This document shows, piece by piece, positions 1 to 26,286 of a stretch of DNA of 62,000 nt. The translations under genes and the position numbers were made by a program. This DNA is from Cristatella mucedo (taxonomy: Eukaryota; Bryozoa; Phylactolaemata; Cristatellidae), in the NCBI GenBank assembly GCA_009760855.2, contig WPIO01000096.1:615001-677000 (forward strand), read 5' to 3'. Within the stretch, counting starts at the first letter, position 1, and each line of letters starts with the position of its first letter. The notes under the pieces were generated by a model. It ran no database searches. It saw nothing but the letters and a program-made list of their open reading frames with translations, and was not told the origin of the DNA.

Positions 1-33
1 GGTCCATGTACAGCGGCAATAGACACAAACATC

Positions 34-15299
<15,266 letters not shown>

Positions 15300-15314
15300 C
15301 CGACCGATGGAGCC

Positions 15315-15320
15315 AATAAA
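15315..15320 (+). terminator. POLR1C: POLR1C poly(A) signal AATAAA
   Basis: A canonical AATAAA lies 16 nt after the POLR1C stop codon, implying a very short 3' untranslated region. A T-run (cctttttgt) lies about 210 bp further on. No competing signal is nearer the stop. Confidence 0.8.
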
Positions 15321-16120
15321 GATTCTTAAGCCCGTGACGTCGTGGCGAGGGCGGAGTGCAGCTGGAGAGCTGCTGCAGGCAGATGCGTTGCTGGAAGCCT
15401 GAAGCTCCCGTCGACCTTGAACTTTTCGGCAGCAGCTGCTGCTGGCGGCCAGGTGGCACCCGTCACTTCGCCAGTCGACAGCGCGACCACAGCCGTTCTG
15501 TGGGTGGTGGCTTTTGAGGCCGGGCCTTTTTGTAAATGCTATTACTATTATTATTATCAGCGAGCACTTGGCTCCGCTGCCGAGCATAGCGCTGCTCTGC
15601 AGCACTTGCCGGTCATCCATTCATTCTATAGCTGGCCAATCGATGGCGTTTAGCGTGATCGCTCCATTCGCAATGCACAGCGAGTTGGACCTCGGCCTTT
15701 CATTTACATTGCTGCGGCTGCTATTTCAGTCGTGTTACCCCCCACCAAGGCACGGCGACTAGGCAGATGCCAAAGAGCTTCCTGTCGGGCATGCTAAGTG
15801 TAGGCCGTCTCTTTTCTGCCGGCAAGATTAGAGCCCTGCGGCTTCACGACTCATTTGTCTGTTGTACAGAGCAATTCAGAGGTTGCCGTTGCTCCACTGA
15901 ATTTGCTATCATATTTCTTGCTGGCCGGCTTGTGTTACAGTTGCAAAATGCTGATTCAGCTCAAGATACCTTTACGGTCACCGACATTTGAATAGCCAGA
16001 AGAAACGAATCTGGAGACCGATATAACGCTATTATTCTTTTGAAGAGCATCATACATTTATATAAACAGACCGGTTAGACGGGTTCGACAAAGCTGGCTC
16101 AAAAGTGCTCTGCAGCTGCC
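15321..16120. other. Convergent intergenic region downstream of POLR1C, no gene seen
   Basis: Contains a short (ATT)n near 15540-15555 and unsupported open frames. No signal beyond the POLR1C poly(A) site was recognised. Confidence 0.45.
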
Positions 16121-16261
16121 ATTTAGTGGTGTTCGAACTTCAGGACCCACAGGTCGTGGGTTCGAATCCTGCAGGCCCTGTATTGCGAACTGAAAGCAGT
16201 AGCAAAAGCCGTCGAGGCTCTTGTGCTGTTATACAAACTAGGCTGTTAAAATCAGCTTATA

Positions 16262-16262
<1 letters not shown>
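16121..16262 (+). mobile_element. Diverged SINE family 1 copy
   Basis: Box B gggttcgaatcc, then a body with agccgtcgaggctctt and the ending tatacaaactaggctgttaa followed by atcagctt. It runs straight into a (TA)n tract at 16260-16297. Box A is eroded. Confidence 0.7.
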
Positions 16263-16297
<35 letters not shown>

Positions 16298-16300
<3 letters not shown>

Positions 16301-16461
16301 CAATAGCATAACTAGCCAAAGTCGAGCATCTCGTTTCTCCCAACTGAAAGATAATTCTCATTTATATAGCTCCAGAAGAGTCTTAGGAGCTATATAAATG
16401 AGAATTATCTTTCAGTTGGGAGAAATGAGATGCTCGACTTTGGCTAGTTATGCTATTGCTT
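16298..16461. repeat. Near-perfect hairpin with 76-bp arms and 12-bp loop
   Basis: The left arm 16298-16373 is the reverse complement of the right arm 16386-16461 with one mismatch (the cgtttctccc segment against gggagaaatg). The loop is 16374-16385. It follows a (TA)n tract and lies between the convergent POLR1C and TMX1 genes. It could be a palindromic MITE or foldback element, or, if transcribed, a long double-stranded RNA precursor. No terminal motif or target duplication was identified. Confidence 0.95.
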
Positions 16462-18002
16462 TTTTAAGACAAACGGGAGATCGGCAGAACTCCTAATGCT
16501 GGCGATCTAAGCCGAGGCCGGCCAGCTGATCAACAGCGTGGCCATGTCACGTGTGCCACTGAGTTGCAGTGTATGACGATGGACTCACTTTTTTCTAGTA
16601 GAATCATCCTAGGGGTCTGGGCAGAGAGCAGCATAAGTGGGACGTCCAAAGCAAAGCCAATTTCCTCCCCTCCTGCTCACGTGGATTGAGCCACCGAAGT
16701 ACGCTCGTTTTACGGACACTCCTTACCCCAGAACCGTGAAAGAATAATCCAATGCAGGCATGATTGATTGCGTTTATCAACCAACGAAGAAGTAAAGAAC
16801 GGTTTAGCGCAGGCGATCGTTTATTAAAACGTATACCCTGAATATAAACAACTGATGCGCATGCCACTCTCTTGTCACCACCAGCCATGAGCAATGAATG
16901 AATGGCAGGTGAAGTAAGCAGCTGTGAAGCCCATGATTGGCCGGAGAGTGCCTTAGCGCCGCCATTCGGCAGCAGGCTCGATTGCTTAGGCGAAAACCGA
17001 GGCCGAGACCTTTTCGTAGCCAACAGCAGGGAAATCTCTAGTACAGGGACAAATCGGTGGCAGCACCGCAAGGGCATGTGCTCGCTATCCATTGCTACAG
17101 CATTACAGCTGCTGTCAAAGTGCACAGTGTGCAGCCGCCAGCCGTTGACACGGCCACTTAGGTTAGACGGCTGCCACCGCAGGAAGACGTCTGCCCCGGC
17201 TTGGCGAGTCTTCAAGATGGCAGCAGCTGGCAAGGTGAAGCCATCTTGGCCACGCTTTGCGAGTCGGCAGCGTGAGTCGGGGAGTCAAGCCCAGCAGAAT
17301 ATGGCCGACGACTCGTGCACGGCAGCTGCTGCTGCTTCTTGCCGTTCACTGCATTCTGCAGCGCAGCCGCCCGGCGACGACAGGCGAGAGTTGAGATGGG
17401 GATCTATAGCGCCTATCTATGTCCTTCGTATGAAGGCAACGACGAGATTGCGTCCGAGAGAGGAGTGCCAAAGCGACCCTCTCACCTCGCCGTTTGCTAA
17501 TACAACAGCGATCCAGGCTCTTACGTGCGGCGCGGCTTGTTACGCCGCCTCACGGTCTGCTGCTGTTGCTCGCTCTCAGCGGTGGCAGCAGCGGCGGCCT
17601 CGCCTTCGTCGTTGCCACCGGCAGCTGCCGCCGAAGCCTCGCCTTCGTCGCCTGCAGCGGCGGGCTGAGTGATCCCTGCGGCTGCCGCCGATGAGCCGCC
17701 CTCCTGTAACACGCCGGGCTAGCAAGAATGACAGCGGCGGCGCTGCTGCAGCGATTTGCTAGCAGCACTGCTTCCAGCCATTCTCTTCGGCCACCACAGC
17801 AGGCAGACCGTTAAACCCCACAGATGTCAGAGCAGCTGGCACGTGGCCTTCCCCTAGGTAACCAGACTATTTACCTTCACAGAGCCCGAAAAGAGCCTCC
17901 AAGGCGAATGCTGGCCAAAAGGCGACTATCCGGGTAGGGGGTATGCAACGCGCTCAAATCTGAGCCGGGCGTACGACTCGCACGCTTAGTAGCAGGAAGG
18001 CT
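16462..18002. other. Intergenic region with long unsupported open frames
   Basis: A 209-codon minus-strand frame (16604-17233) overlaps a 256-codon plus-strand frame (16902-17672). Both have mixed composition, no domain motif and no splice or poly(A) support. GCC/GCA-rich imperfect repeats occupy about 17560-17700. I treat the frames as chance in GC-rich DNA. Confidence 0.4.
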
Positions 18003-18175
18003 ATAATAATAATATTGCACTTGATAAAGCGCCCTCAGAGAACTTAATCTCTTTCTAGGCGCTTTACATTTGCTGCAAAGTGATACGCAATAGAATAGTA
18101 AGTAAAATCATGCTTGAAAAACAAACAAAATGAATAACATGGTTAGGGGTTACATGCACTGGGTCAGCATGCAAA
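18003..18175 (-). mobile_element. LINE 3' tail fragment
   Basis: Minus-strand copy of the family terminus: (TAA)-type run, gataaagcgccctcagagaa...tctctttctaggcgcttta, then the catgcttgaaaaac / catgcactgggtcagcatgc 3' UTR that also follows the LINE ORF at 3010-3200. Confidence 0.75.
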
Positions 18176-18356
18176 AGCTAAGGCTAAGCCGCGGCACGTT
18201 AGAAATCGAGGCTTGGGGGGGGCTGAACCGGACGTCACGCACGTGCTCGCACAGCAGCAAGGTTACCAGGTGCAGAGCCACGTGTCACGTGCAGTGCTAG
18301 CGAAGAGGCTTTGCCAGCACTGCCCTGTCCCGGCCACTTGTTGGATTGCCTCTCGG

Positions 18357-21300
18357 CTATCGCTCACTCACCTTCTCTTCCTGCTCGGCGGCCGGCAGAG
18401 CAGTAGCCTCACCAACGTCTCCGCTGCACGCCTGCTGCTTTTCTGAGGCTTCGTTGACCCCGTTGTCACACACGGCTTCGCCGCCTTCGTTGCCTCCGCC
18501 GCCCGGCACTCGCTCGTCGCTTGCTAGCGCATCGTCCTGCTCCTCGTGACCGGCATCGTCTCGTTCGACCACGCAGGCATCCTCCTCTGACGACACGTCA
18601 TCGTCGTCAACGACGTCATCGTCGCTGCGGTCAGAACTGTCGACGACGGGCAGCCGAGCTGCTGGTCCCATGCTTGTCGACCCGGCAGCCCCTCCGCTGG
18701 CACCGGTGCTCGCTGCAGACGGCACGCTCCCGCCTTTGGCAGACTGGCCGCCAGACGGCGCTGCTGGTGCTGCCACGCGCTTGGCAGGCTGCTGAGCGGG
18801 TCGCTTTGATGCGGCCACACCAGCAGGTGCCGAGGCGCGGGCAGGCGGCTTCTGCGGGCAGATGCAGTCCAGCAGAAGGACCAGGGCCTGCAACAATCGA
18901 GCAACAAGGCAACAATCAAGCGTGCGCGACCTGCGCGCCTGCGGGCCGCAAGCCGGCATGCAAAACAGCTAAGCGAGCCGTAATGGCTCACTAGGTAAGG
19001 CGGTTGCTTTTCACGACCTCGGCCCCGAGGTCGTGGGCTCGAATCCTGCAGTGGGCGATCCTTTATCGCCACTGCAAGTGGTGGTGATAGCCGTAAAGGC
19101 TCTTCTGTCGCTATACAAAAAGAGGCTGTTAAATCAGCTAGCATTTTTTTTTAAGCCCAACCAGCTGGTTTGACCCAGTGGTTAAGGTGCTCGCCCCGAC
19201 CAAGGTCAAGCCGACGTCGTGGGCTCGAGCTCCGTGGCACATTTGAAGCGTCTGAATAGAGATAGAAGTTCTCTTAGGGCGCCTCTATACAAATGAATTA
19301 CACTTGTTTATGTTTTTGGACGAGAAACAGTGAGGCCTTTAAGTTGAAACAGCGTATGCAACATAACACAGCGAGCCCAACTAGTTGCACGCTCGAAGCG
19401 CATGCAGACCGTCGGCACAGCACAGGCTTGCTCAGGTCGCACGACAGGTTGGCCATTACGTAATTTCGACCGGGCTCGAAGCAGCAGCGGCGGCGGCATC
19501 ATCGATGGGCGAGCTAGCCCACCGGGTGGGCCCGTGCCAGAGGGGCTCCGGTTCGTGAGCGGCCGAGCGGACAGCACGAGCGATCGGCAGGCAGCGCTGC
19601 AGCTGCGATCACTGCCAAGCTCTGCAGCAGCACGCGGTAGCCCACTCGAAGCTGCAGCAGCAGCGGACAGCAAGCACGCAGTGCGCCGGCACCCGCAGAG
19701 GGGCAGCTCGCAGCGCAATGTCGGCCATTCTCACGCAGCCGGCGACCGACGGAAGAACACCACTCTTTGCGAAGGAGAGAGAGAGAAAGGAAGAGAAGAG
19801 AGAGAGAGAGAGGGGGGAGAGAGAGAGAGTAAACGAGAGGCGTCGCTCGTACTTACGAAGCCAAGCGCCAGACCGAGCAGGATAGTGGTCACTGCAAACA
19901 TGACGTAGACGCCCCACGACGGTATGTCGTACCCTTCAGTGAGCGTGGTATGAAGGCCCTGAAAATGCGCAACACCTGCCATCGTCAGATCAAGTGAGCG
20001 GGTGCTGGGTTAAAGCCAAGCACGGGCAAAGGCTAGCAATCGCTAGCAATGCTAGGTCGGTGGTGCATTTTTATGCGCCCAGCCCAGAGTCTGCCAAATC
20101 GGCAAGGCCGATGTGAAACTGAACATCCTGAAATCAGCTGCCAAGGGCACAACGGCAGCAGCACTGAGCTGCAGTGAGCACGAACTAAAGCCTGATTAAC
20201 TTCTTAAACCAGAGCAAGCCGTGACACGAATGAGGTGAGCACACAAATCTGTGGGAGGAGACAGGGGTATGGACAACTACTACAATGCGGGGAGCCTTTC
20301 TTGAAGATGCGTGGCTGGCTGCAGCATGCCCCTTTTGCTTTTTAAGGTTCAACCACCATCGGTAGATTGCGACCGTGTTGGTCGGTGAAGGCCAGGCCAG
20401 TGCTGCCAACCAAATCTGAGACACGGGAAGCTTAGAAGCAGCCTCCGTGTAACTAAGTCACGGTAACTAGCAGGAAAATGTTAACGGCCGGCAGCCCGGC
20501 CGATTTGCCGGGCTTGTGCAGTACTAGCCCGTAGCCTCTGTCAAGCAGCGGCAGCAAGGAGCAGCAGCAAGCGGCAGCAAGGAGCAGCGGCAGCAAGGAG
20601 CAGCAAGCAGCGGCAGCAAGGAGCAGCGGCAGCAGCAAAGATGAGAGCAGCAGCCTGCAGCAGCAAATTAAGCAATGATGCATGACTAGTGAAAAGCTGG
20701 TGACAGCCTCTGGTAGGAACCAGTAGCCACATGGTGGCAGCCGGCAGCATCATCAGCTTGTCATGACGAAAGGCTGCAGCTCACACCGACATCGCTATCG
20801 ACATTGCGGTAGACCGGCTTACCCGAATCAAGTTGGCGAAACTGAAGAATGAGCCGACTGCACGCATTCTGCAAATAGACATGTATCTATGCGTCTGCGT
20901 TTGCAAAATTCCCAGAGCCACTAGAACCGAGCCGTCGGCTGACGAGTTTCTCAGAGAGCTCTCAAAGCGAATGCAGCGGTAAAGTGAGGGTGAATGCTGA
21001 TTCGACAGCCTCAATGATACAGCTGCAGTAGAGAAGGTTTTGGCAAGCACTCCAGCGTGCAGAGGAAAACAAAGACTTGCCGGCTGCCGGACTCGAACCC
21101 ACGACCTGAGCGGTGGAGTGCAAGCCCACCATACCACTAGGTCAAGACGGGGTGCGGGCACTTGGCTTCTGCTGCGCATTGGTAGCCAAGGCAAAAGCGT
21201 TCTGTTCACGAGAAGAATAACAGGTGAGCACCACAGCATAATCTGCCCCAGAATTGAGGAAGAACCAAAGAGGTCAAGGGTGACCACAAAGAAAGTGTCA

Positions 21301-24148
21301 CAATCGGCGGCGGCGGCATTGACACTTGGTTACAGGAATGATTTCCACTGCCGAAGGCCAGCACAGCGAAGGCATCTGCCACCCCTACTCTCTGTCAGCT
21401 CACTTGGCCACAGTTAATAACGGCTGAATAAATAGTAATAAGTAATAAATAATGAGTAAGTAATAATAATAAGTAATAAATCGAACAATACGTCACACAG
21501 CGACGAGTCAACAGAGGAAGCACTGGTCAACTTGAGGCCTTCCCTCATTCTGCAGCAATTCGAGTAGGCAGCACCCCTAGTGGCTGCTTACACAGAGGCT
21601 CAGAGGCTAGCTCTGTCGCCGGGCACCTTCCTCGCCGGGCTGATACAGGCGCTGCTTCGGCAGGAGCAGTCGAGAGGCTATTGACTGCTGCTCACCGATC
21701 AAGGCATCAATTCTCAGGCCACTTCAAGGGGGCCAGCCCGGACTAATTTAAAGTAAATTGGGAGCCACAGGATGCCCAAAGCCGATCTAGATGAGCTGCT
21801 GCGCAAGTGGCCACAGATCCTAAGCTTATGATGGGAGTAGAACGAAAGGGCACGTAGAAACAGCTGGCTCCAAGTACGCAAAGAAGCTACTGCTGGGATG
21901 TTGCTGCGACCCCGAGCTGAATAGAGGCCAGGGTCACGAGGTCACAGGGGGGTGAGCCGGAGGAGATCGGTGGCCCGGTGCTGAGCGCTGTTCGGGGACG
22001 ACAGCGAGTAAGCTAGACTCCGTCATGACCGGTCGAGGGACGAGGTCTCACGGCCAAGGCTTACAACGCTACGAGAGAGAGAGAGAGAGCGTGCGGCAGT
22101 GACGGTATGGCGGCCGCTGCAGGGCACAAGGTTGCTGCGACAGATGGTGGCAATGACGCAGAGCGATGCAGAGCGCTCACTGAATAGTCTCGGGCGCCAT
22201 CCACCAAACGACCGGCACGATGTCCTTCCACTTCTGCTCATCCACAAAGGCGACGAGATCCGACGATGCCTTGCTGCCCGAGTAGTGACGTGTCACGCCG
22301 TCCTTGATGCTGTTACGTACGGAAAACAATGCAGCGGGGAAGGTGTTAAAGCGGACATGGAGAGAGAGAGATATACGCGCTGCAATCTCGAGACGATGAC
22401 AGCACTTGTGCGCCGGCAAGCGACACTCGAATTTACTCACTGGAATATTGAAGGCAACGCCGTTATCATGAATCGCCCACTCAGTCCTGCGCGTACAGAG
22501 AGAGAGAGAGAGAGAGAGAGAAAGAGTGAATGCGAGGCGTCTCGAGTGCGAGGGTGACACGACGCATCGGCACAGAGCACAATCGTATGGCACGGACAGA
22601 GACAGCTCGGAGCAGAGAGACCCACCGGGATTCTTGGTCACGTCAGACTGACCGACGTGGAGGCCCAGATCTTTGCCCCACGAGCTGAAATCCTTCCATT
22701 CCGGCTTGGCACGCTGGCAAGCGGGACACCACGGGGCGTAGCTGCAACGTCGATGCCTCAAGGCTGGGCGGCGCTGCAACATATGCTCTCGGCAGCAGCA
22801 GCAGCAGCAAGGCAGTGACTTCCTACCATGGATGCTTAATCCATGATAATAATATTAATGATAATAATACATTTGATATAGCGCCCTCAGAGAACTCAAT
22901 CTCTTTCTAGGGACCTTGCATTTGCTGCGTTGAAACGCACAGGACACGCGCCACCAATCCAAACTGTCATCAGCTGCCGAGCTCAAAGAATGATAATAAT
23001 AATACCAAGAAAATTATCTGGCGTCTAAACGAAGCTCTTTCTAAGCACTTGACAGACACAGCAATGAAGCGTATATACGAAGGCTAGTCGCATCGTGGAC
23101 AGTTTCAGACAACACACTGGCAAACACTGGCACACAATGGAATTTGTGATCGGAAGGACAGGCGAGCTGCGGGGCTTCTTGAATGCCGTCAGGTCAGGAG
23201 ATGCGGCGATGCATCAGTCGGCAGCTGAGTTCGGGGACACGAGACCGGGGTCACTGAAAACGCAGTCCTCTCGCGACTAGAAGCTAGCTGCTGCAGGAGG
23301 GAGGAGAGGAGAGTCCAACGGAACGACCAGGAGGAGAAGCGGCAGGCGAGCAGCTTCGAGATTCGGCCGACGTGCCCGGCGATTGAGAACAGGCGGAGGC
23401 CACGGACACGGATGGACGCACCTAAAAGCAGGCGACGGAATCTTTTCGAGCCCGAGATGGGCTGCTCGATGGCGATACGGTGCAGATTGGCGATGAACAG
23501 TGCGCGTGACGGCAGCTGCTACGTTTACCACATATAAGGCTATAGCTGCCGATTCGCTCACCTTGCACAAGCCTCTTGGAGTCTAGTCAGGAAGAGATGC
23601 AAGAAGTTTGTAAAAGAAGGCTATTGTGGATGCCACGAATGCACGGACCAGATGGCAGTGCTGCCCGATCAAGCAATTACGAAATTTTGGACAATTTGCG
23701 GAGGTGAAAGCTGGAAGACTTTACTACATTTGGCCGATGTTCTCATCAAGTGAAGTCATTTTGGATGAGAACATCCGAATGCAAACGTAGAGGCTACGGG
23801 ATATGCAAGAAACGGGTGCCGAGACAGCTGCCGACGAGCTGAAACGGAACCCGTTACCGTGAGCCACGTAAGCCCGTCAAAGCGGCAGCGTTTCTACCAG
23901 GCAACACAAACAATGATCGGCAGGAAAAAACTCCAACACGGACGAAGACAGGCAACGTGCATACGGTCACGGCCGCACATACGGCCATCGGTACCAGGGC
24001 GGGACCGGAAACTCCACGAAAAACATACTTACAACATAACCATCCATTCGCCAGTAAATATTTGCTCCGTATTACCGTCATCGAGATCAACGACTTCCGA
24101 AGACGACACAGAGCAGAGGAGCGCTACGACCAGTATTGAGTAGCGCAT
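18357..24148 (-). CDS. TMX1: Thioredoxin-related transmembrane protein 1, seven exons
   Basis: Exons in transcript order: 24148-24033, 22741-22626, 22486-22441, 22309-22181, 20868-20823, 19958-19857, 18887-18357. All phases agree and give 361 residues (human TMX1: 280). Residues 1-17 form a hydrophobic signal peptide (MRYSILVVALLCS). A thioredoxin domain follows, with active site WCPAC (Cys44, Cys47), DVTKNPGLSGRF, and the cis-proline motif ITALPSIF (Pro89). A membrane span lies at about 168-191 (YVMFAVTTILLGLALGF then ALVLLLD), followed by a cytosolic tail. CPAC is the signature TMX1 active site, and family members act as membrane-bound disulfide reductases in the ER. The tail is Ala/Pro/Ser-rich and then strongly acidic (DDDVVDDDDVSSEED), much longer than in human. 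Intron 6 carries SINEs antisense to the gene. No clear poly(A) signal was found near 18300. Confidence 0.94.
18972..19150 (+). mobile_element. SINE family 1, well-preserved copy in TMX1 intron 6
   Basis: Near-complete: box A tggctcactaggtaagg, box B gggctcgaatcc, body gggcgatcctttatcgccac, end gtcgctatacaaaaagaggc and a T-run tail. It is antisense to TMX1 and directly followed by a family 2 SINE at 19155. Confidence 0.88.
19155..19308 (+). mobile_element. SINE family 2 with LINE-like 3' end
   Basis: tRNA-like head with box A (tgacccagtggttaaggtgc) and box B (gtgggctcgagctcc). It is joined to a tail aagcgtctgaatagagatag / gttctcttagggcgcctct (19247-19282) that matches the hairpin at the 3' end of the resident LINE, then aaatgaattaca. 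Antisense in TMX1 intron 6. Confidence 0.85.
19781..19831. repeat. (GA)n microsatellite
   Basis: Imperfect GA run just downstream, on the transcribed strand, of the TMX1 exon 6 donor. Confidence 0.85.
20540..20645. repeat. CAG/GGAGCAG minisatellite
   Basis: Repeated agcagcggcagcaaggagc units with about 12-24 bp periodicity in TMX1 intron 5. The minus strand gives artefactual Leu/Ala-rich frames. Confidence 0.8.
21078..21152 (-). mobile_element. tRNA-like SINE head or tRNA pseudogene
   Basis: On the minus strand: box A-like tgacctagtggtatgg, a possible anticodon stem gtggg/tccac with 7-base loop cttgcac, and box B gggttcgagtcc. The acceptor stem does not pair, so I do not call it an intact tRNA. 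It lies in TMX1 intron 4. Confidence 0.5.
21153..22180. other. TMX1 intron 4 remainder
   Basis: Contains an AT-rich (TAATAAG)-like stretch at 21420-21480 and a short GA run at 22073-22089; otherwise no recognisable feature. Confidence 0.45.
22843..22935 (-). mobile_element. LINE 3' tail fragment
   Basis: (TAA)n-like run followed by gatatagcgccctcagagaa, ctcaatctctttctaggga and catttgctgc. Minus-strand copy of the LINE terminus in TMX1 intron 1. A still more eroded copy (ataataataccaag...cgaagctctttctaagcac) follows at about 22992-23055. Confidence 0.65.
22936..24032. other. TMX1 intron 1, remainder
   Basis: No supported feature apart from the eroded tail noted at about 22992-23055. A 97-codon minus frame at 23277-23570 has no splice context. 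Confidence 0.45.
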
Positions 24149-24260
24149 ACTCGCACAAGCGATAGGCCGCAACGACATCAACGCCGCCAGGACGGAACTT
24201 CCTTGAACTTCGCGCATGCGTCTCAACTGCCGGCCGATGCTCGTGTTCCGGTTGAGAGCG
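24149..24260 (-). promoter_or_regulatory. TMX1: Probable TMX1 promoter with NRF1-like site
   Basis: Immediately upstream of the TMX1 start on the minus strand. Contains a palindromic cgcgcatgcg (24211-24220) resembling the NRF1 site of housekeeping promoters and a ggaacttcc ETS-like motif at about 24194-24202. No TATA box is evident. The assignment rests on position and motifs only. Confidence 0.4.
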
Positions 24261-24682
24261 GGATCGTCTCTCTCGCCAGCGAGAGGAGAAAACTCCCTCC
24301 TAGCCGGAAGCTGGGAGCGGCCAGGCGGCCGTGCTGAGTGGGTGTCTTTCAGCCAGACTCTTGAGTGAATTCATTGTTCATGATTCTTGAATCGTAACGG
24401 GTAGGAACCGATTATGCGGCAATCTATGTCCGAGGCCGCATAAAAGCCGGCGCCATGCAAGAGGCAGTCAGTTGCGCTACCGCGGTTTGAATTAGCATTT
24501 GACCTAATTCGATCTCCAGGCCCCGGAGCCGTCGGTATACGTAAAGGCCGCCGTTGAACGCCTGTTACCCTCCGCTGGTGTCAAACAGACTTACGGTAAG
24601 GTGCTGCGTTATGTTTATCCGTCTGTAACTGCAGAAAGCCATAAAGACTATATGCGGTTGTGGCGCAGGAGGGTTTTTTGTA

Positions 24683-24868
24683 TAAATAATAATAATAAAT
24701 CCTAGCTGATTAAACAGCCTCGTTTTGTATAGCGACAGAAGAGCCTTTACGGCTATCACCACCGCTTGCAGTGGCGACACAGAATCGCCCACTGCAGGAA
24801 TCGAACCCACGACCTCGGGGCTGAGGTCGTGAAAGCAACCGCCTTACCTAGTGTGCCATCACGGCTCA
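24683..24868 (-). mobile_element. SINE family 1, near-complete
   Basis: Minus-strand copy with box B (ggaatcgaacccac, reverse) near 24798-24811, box A (ccttacctagtgtgcc, reverse) and the tail tcctagctgattaaacagcc next to an (AAT)n run at the 3' end of the element. Confidence 0.88.
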
Positions 24869-25367
24869 CCATATAGCGCCGACCCCAATGCTGACGCCGC
24901 TTTCGTTAAGCATTCGATAGCCAACAGACTTCATCTCACGCAACAAAGAGAAAGCGGGAGGCATAGCAGAGTCAGGAGAGCAGTTGAGGTAATGAGTAGC
25001 ATGGCAGTAGCAGCTCGGTACGGCTGGTAAGGATGTGCCATAGTCGGTAGCAGGAGAGTAGATGTCGTTGCGTAAGAATTGTGGAAGTGAGTTGCACAGT
25101 CTAGGTAGGACCTGTAGAGCAAAAGTGTGGGTCGCTCTTAGTCACTGCCTGGTTCCGGTGCGGTCGGCACACGTGGGTGCATCGGTGCTGCACCTAAAGG
25201 TCACTACCCGCGATACAAGGTCCACGGGTTACCAGTATTTGTCGCGCGCGTCGGCTGAGCCTTTCGCCGTAACGAGCGCAGCGTTGTGCGACCTATTTTT
25301 GCCCGGACGTAAAAGCCGCACGCCACGCGTGTCAAATTTTATGAACTGGACGCGATATGGAGCCTTC
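24869..25367. other. Intergenic, no feature recognised
   Basis: Upstream of a solo LTR. Only short open frames (up to 118 codons, partly within the LTR). Confidence 0.4.
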
Positions 25368-26286
25368 TGTAACCGCGTAGAGGTTCGTCCCCCGGTTCTC
25401 TACCGGTGGACTGTGTGATGCAGTGCTGCAGTGCGGTTAAAACACAGGCGGCCACAACTGGGTGCCGAAAGCAACAGTTTATTGTGGGCCTGTTAGTAGT
25501 GGTTACGCGCCGGCGCAAGCGCTTTACGCGGCGCGTACCGGACCGACGGAGTTAACTGCGCGAACTCCCGGAGCCCGAGTATAACCAACTACCCTGTGCG
25601 TTTACGCGGCGCGTACCGGACCGACGGAGTTAACTGCGCGAACTCCCGAAGCCCGGGTATAATACAATAACCTATGCGCGCGTCGCTAGCAATTGCGAAG
25701 GCGGGTTGCTACAGCACCCCAAGATACGAGCAGCTAACTGAGTAGCCGGCAGAACACAACTGCGCAGTCTAAGTTGCACTTAGCTGTCCGTCATCGTAGG
25801 TTTGCCTCTCGTGCTCTTGAAGCGTAGTCTCGCCTCGACTCCCAAGCTGCAGCCCTGAGCTCTCGGGGCGTAGTCTTTGCTCGACTACCCAAGCTCTCTC
25901 TCAGCTCTCGGGGCGTAGTCCCTCAGCTCTGTCACTCGTCTCATTATATTCTCTCTCCTTTCAACTCCTGACCTCGCGCGCCGCTGCTATTTCTACTTCA
26001 GCATATTAGTCGGTGCACATCTTGACCGCAACGTCTGCACCAGGCTTCATTCTAACTTTAGCGGGTAGACCAGTAGTCAGGCTTGTACTAGCTGTCCAAG
26101 TCGAACCCGCTAAGACAACCACATTAGTCGCTCCATCTCCTAACCGCATCGCCTGCATAAAGCTCCATTCTAACCTGAGCTAGGTGAGTCAGGAGCTGGG
26201 TCTGTACTAGGCGCCCTAGTCGACCCCCCCCCCCCCTCTAAGGCAAGGGCTCCCATCGCGGCTAAGCTGAGAGCTGCACCAGTGCA
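25368..26286 (-). mobile_element. Solo LTR, family B, with 4-bp target duplication
   Basis: A 919-bp unit with TG...CA ends (plus-strand ends tgtaaccgcg and ccagtgca), flanked by exact CTTC duplications (25364-25367 and 26287-26290). On the minus strand a poly(A) signal AATAAA lies at 25483-25478, so the sense is minus. It includes a roughly 75-bp internal tandem (acgcggcgcgtaccggaccg, twice). It shares its length and ends with 56168-57106. No coding region or partner LTR was found, so I call it a solo LTR formed by recombination. Confidence 0.85.

Noticed and set aside
16604-17672. Overlapping 209-codon (-) and 256-codon (+) frames between POLR1C and TMX1
   Set aside because: Opposite-strand frames in GC-rich DNA without domain motifs or splice support; at most one could be real and neither shows homology that I recognise.
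21078-21152. Intact tRNA-Ala gene on the minus strand
   Set aside because: The anticodon arm could form with TGC, but the acceptor stem does not pair and the layout resembles a SINE head.
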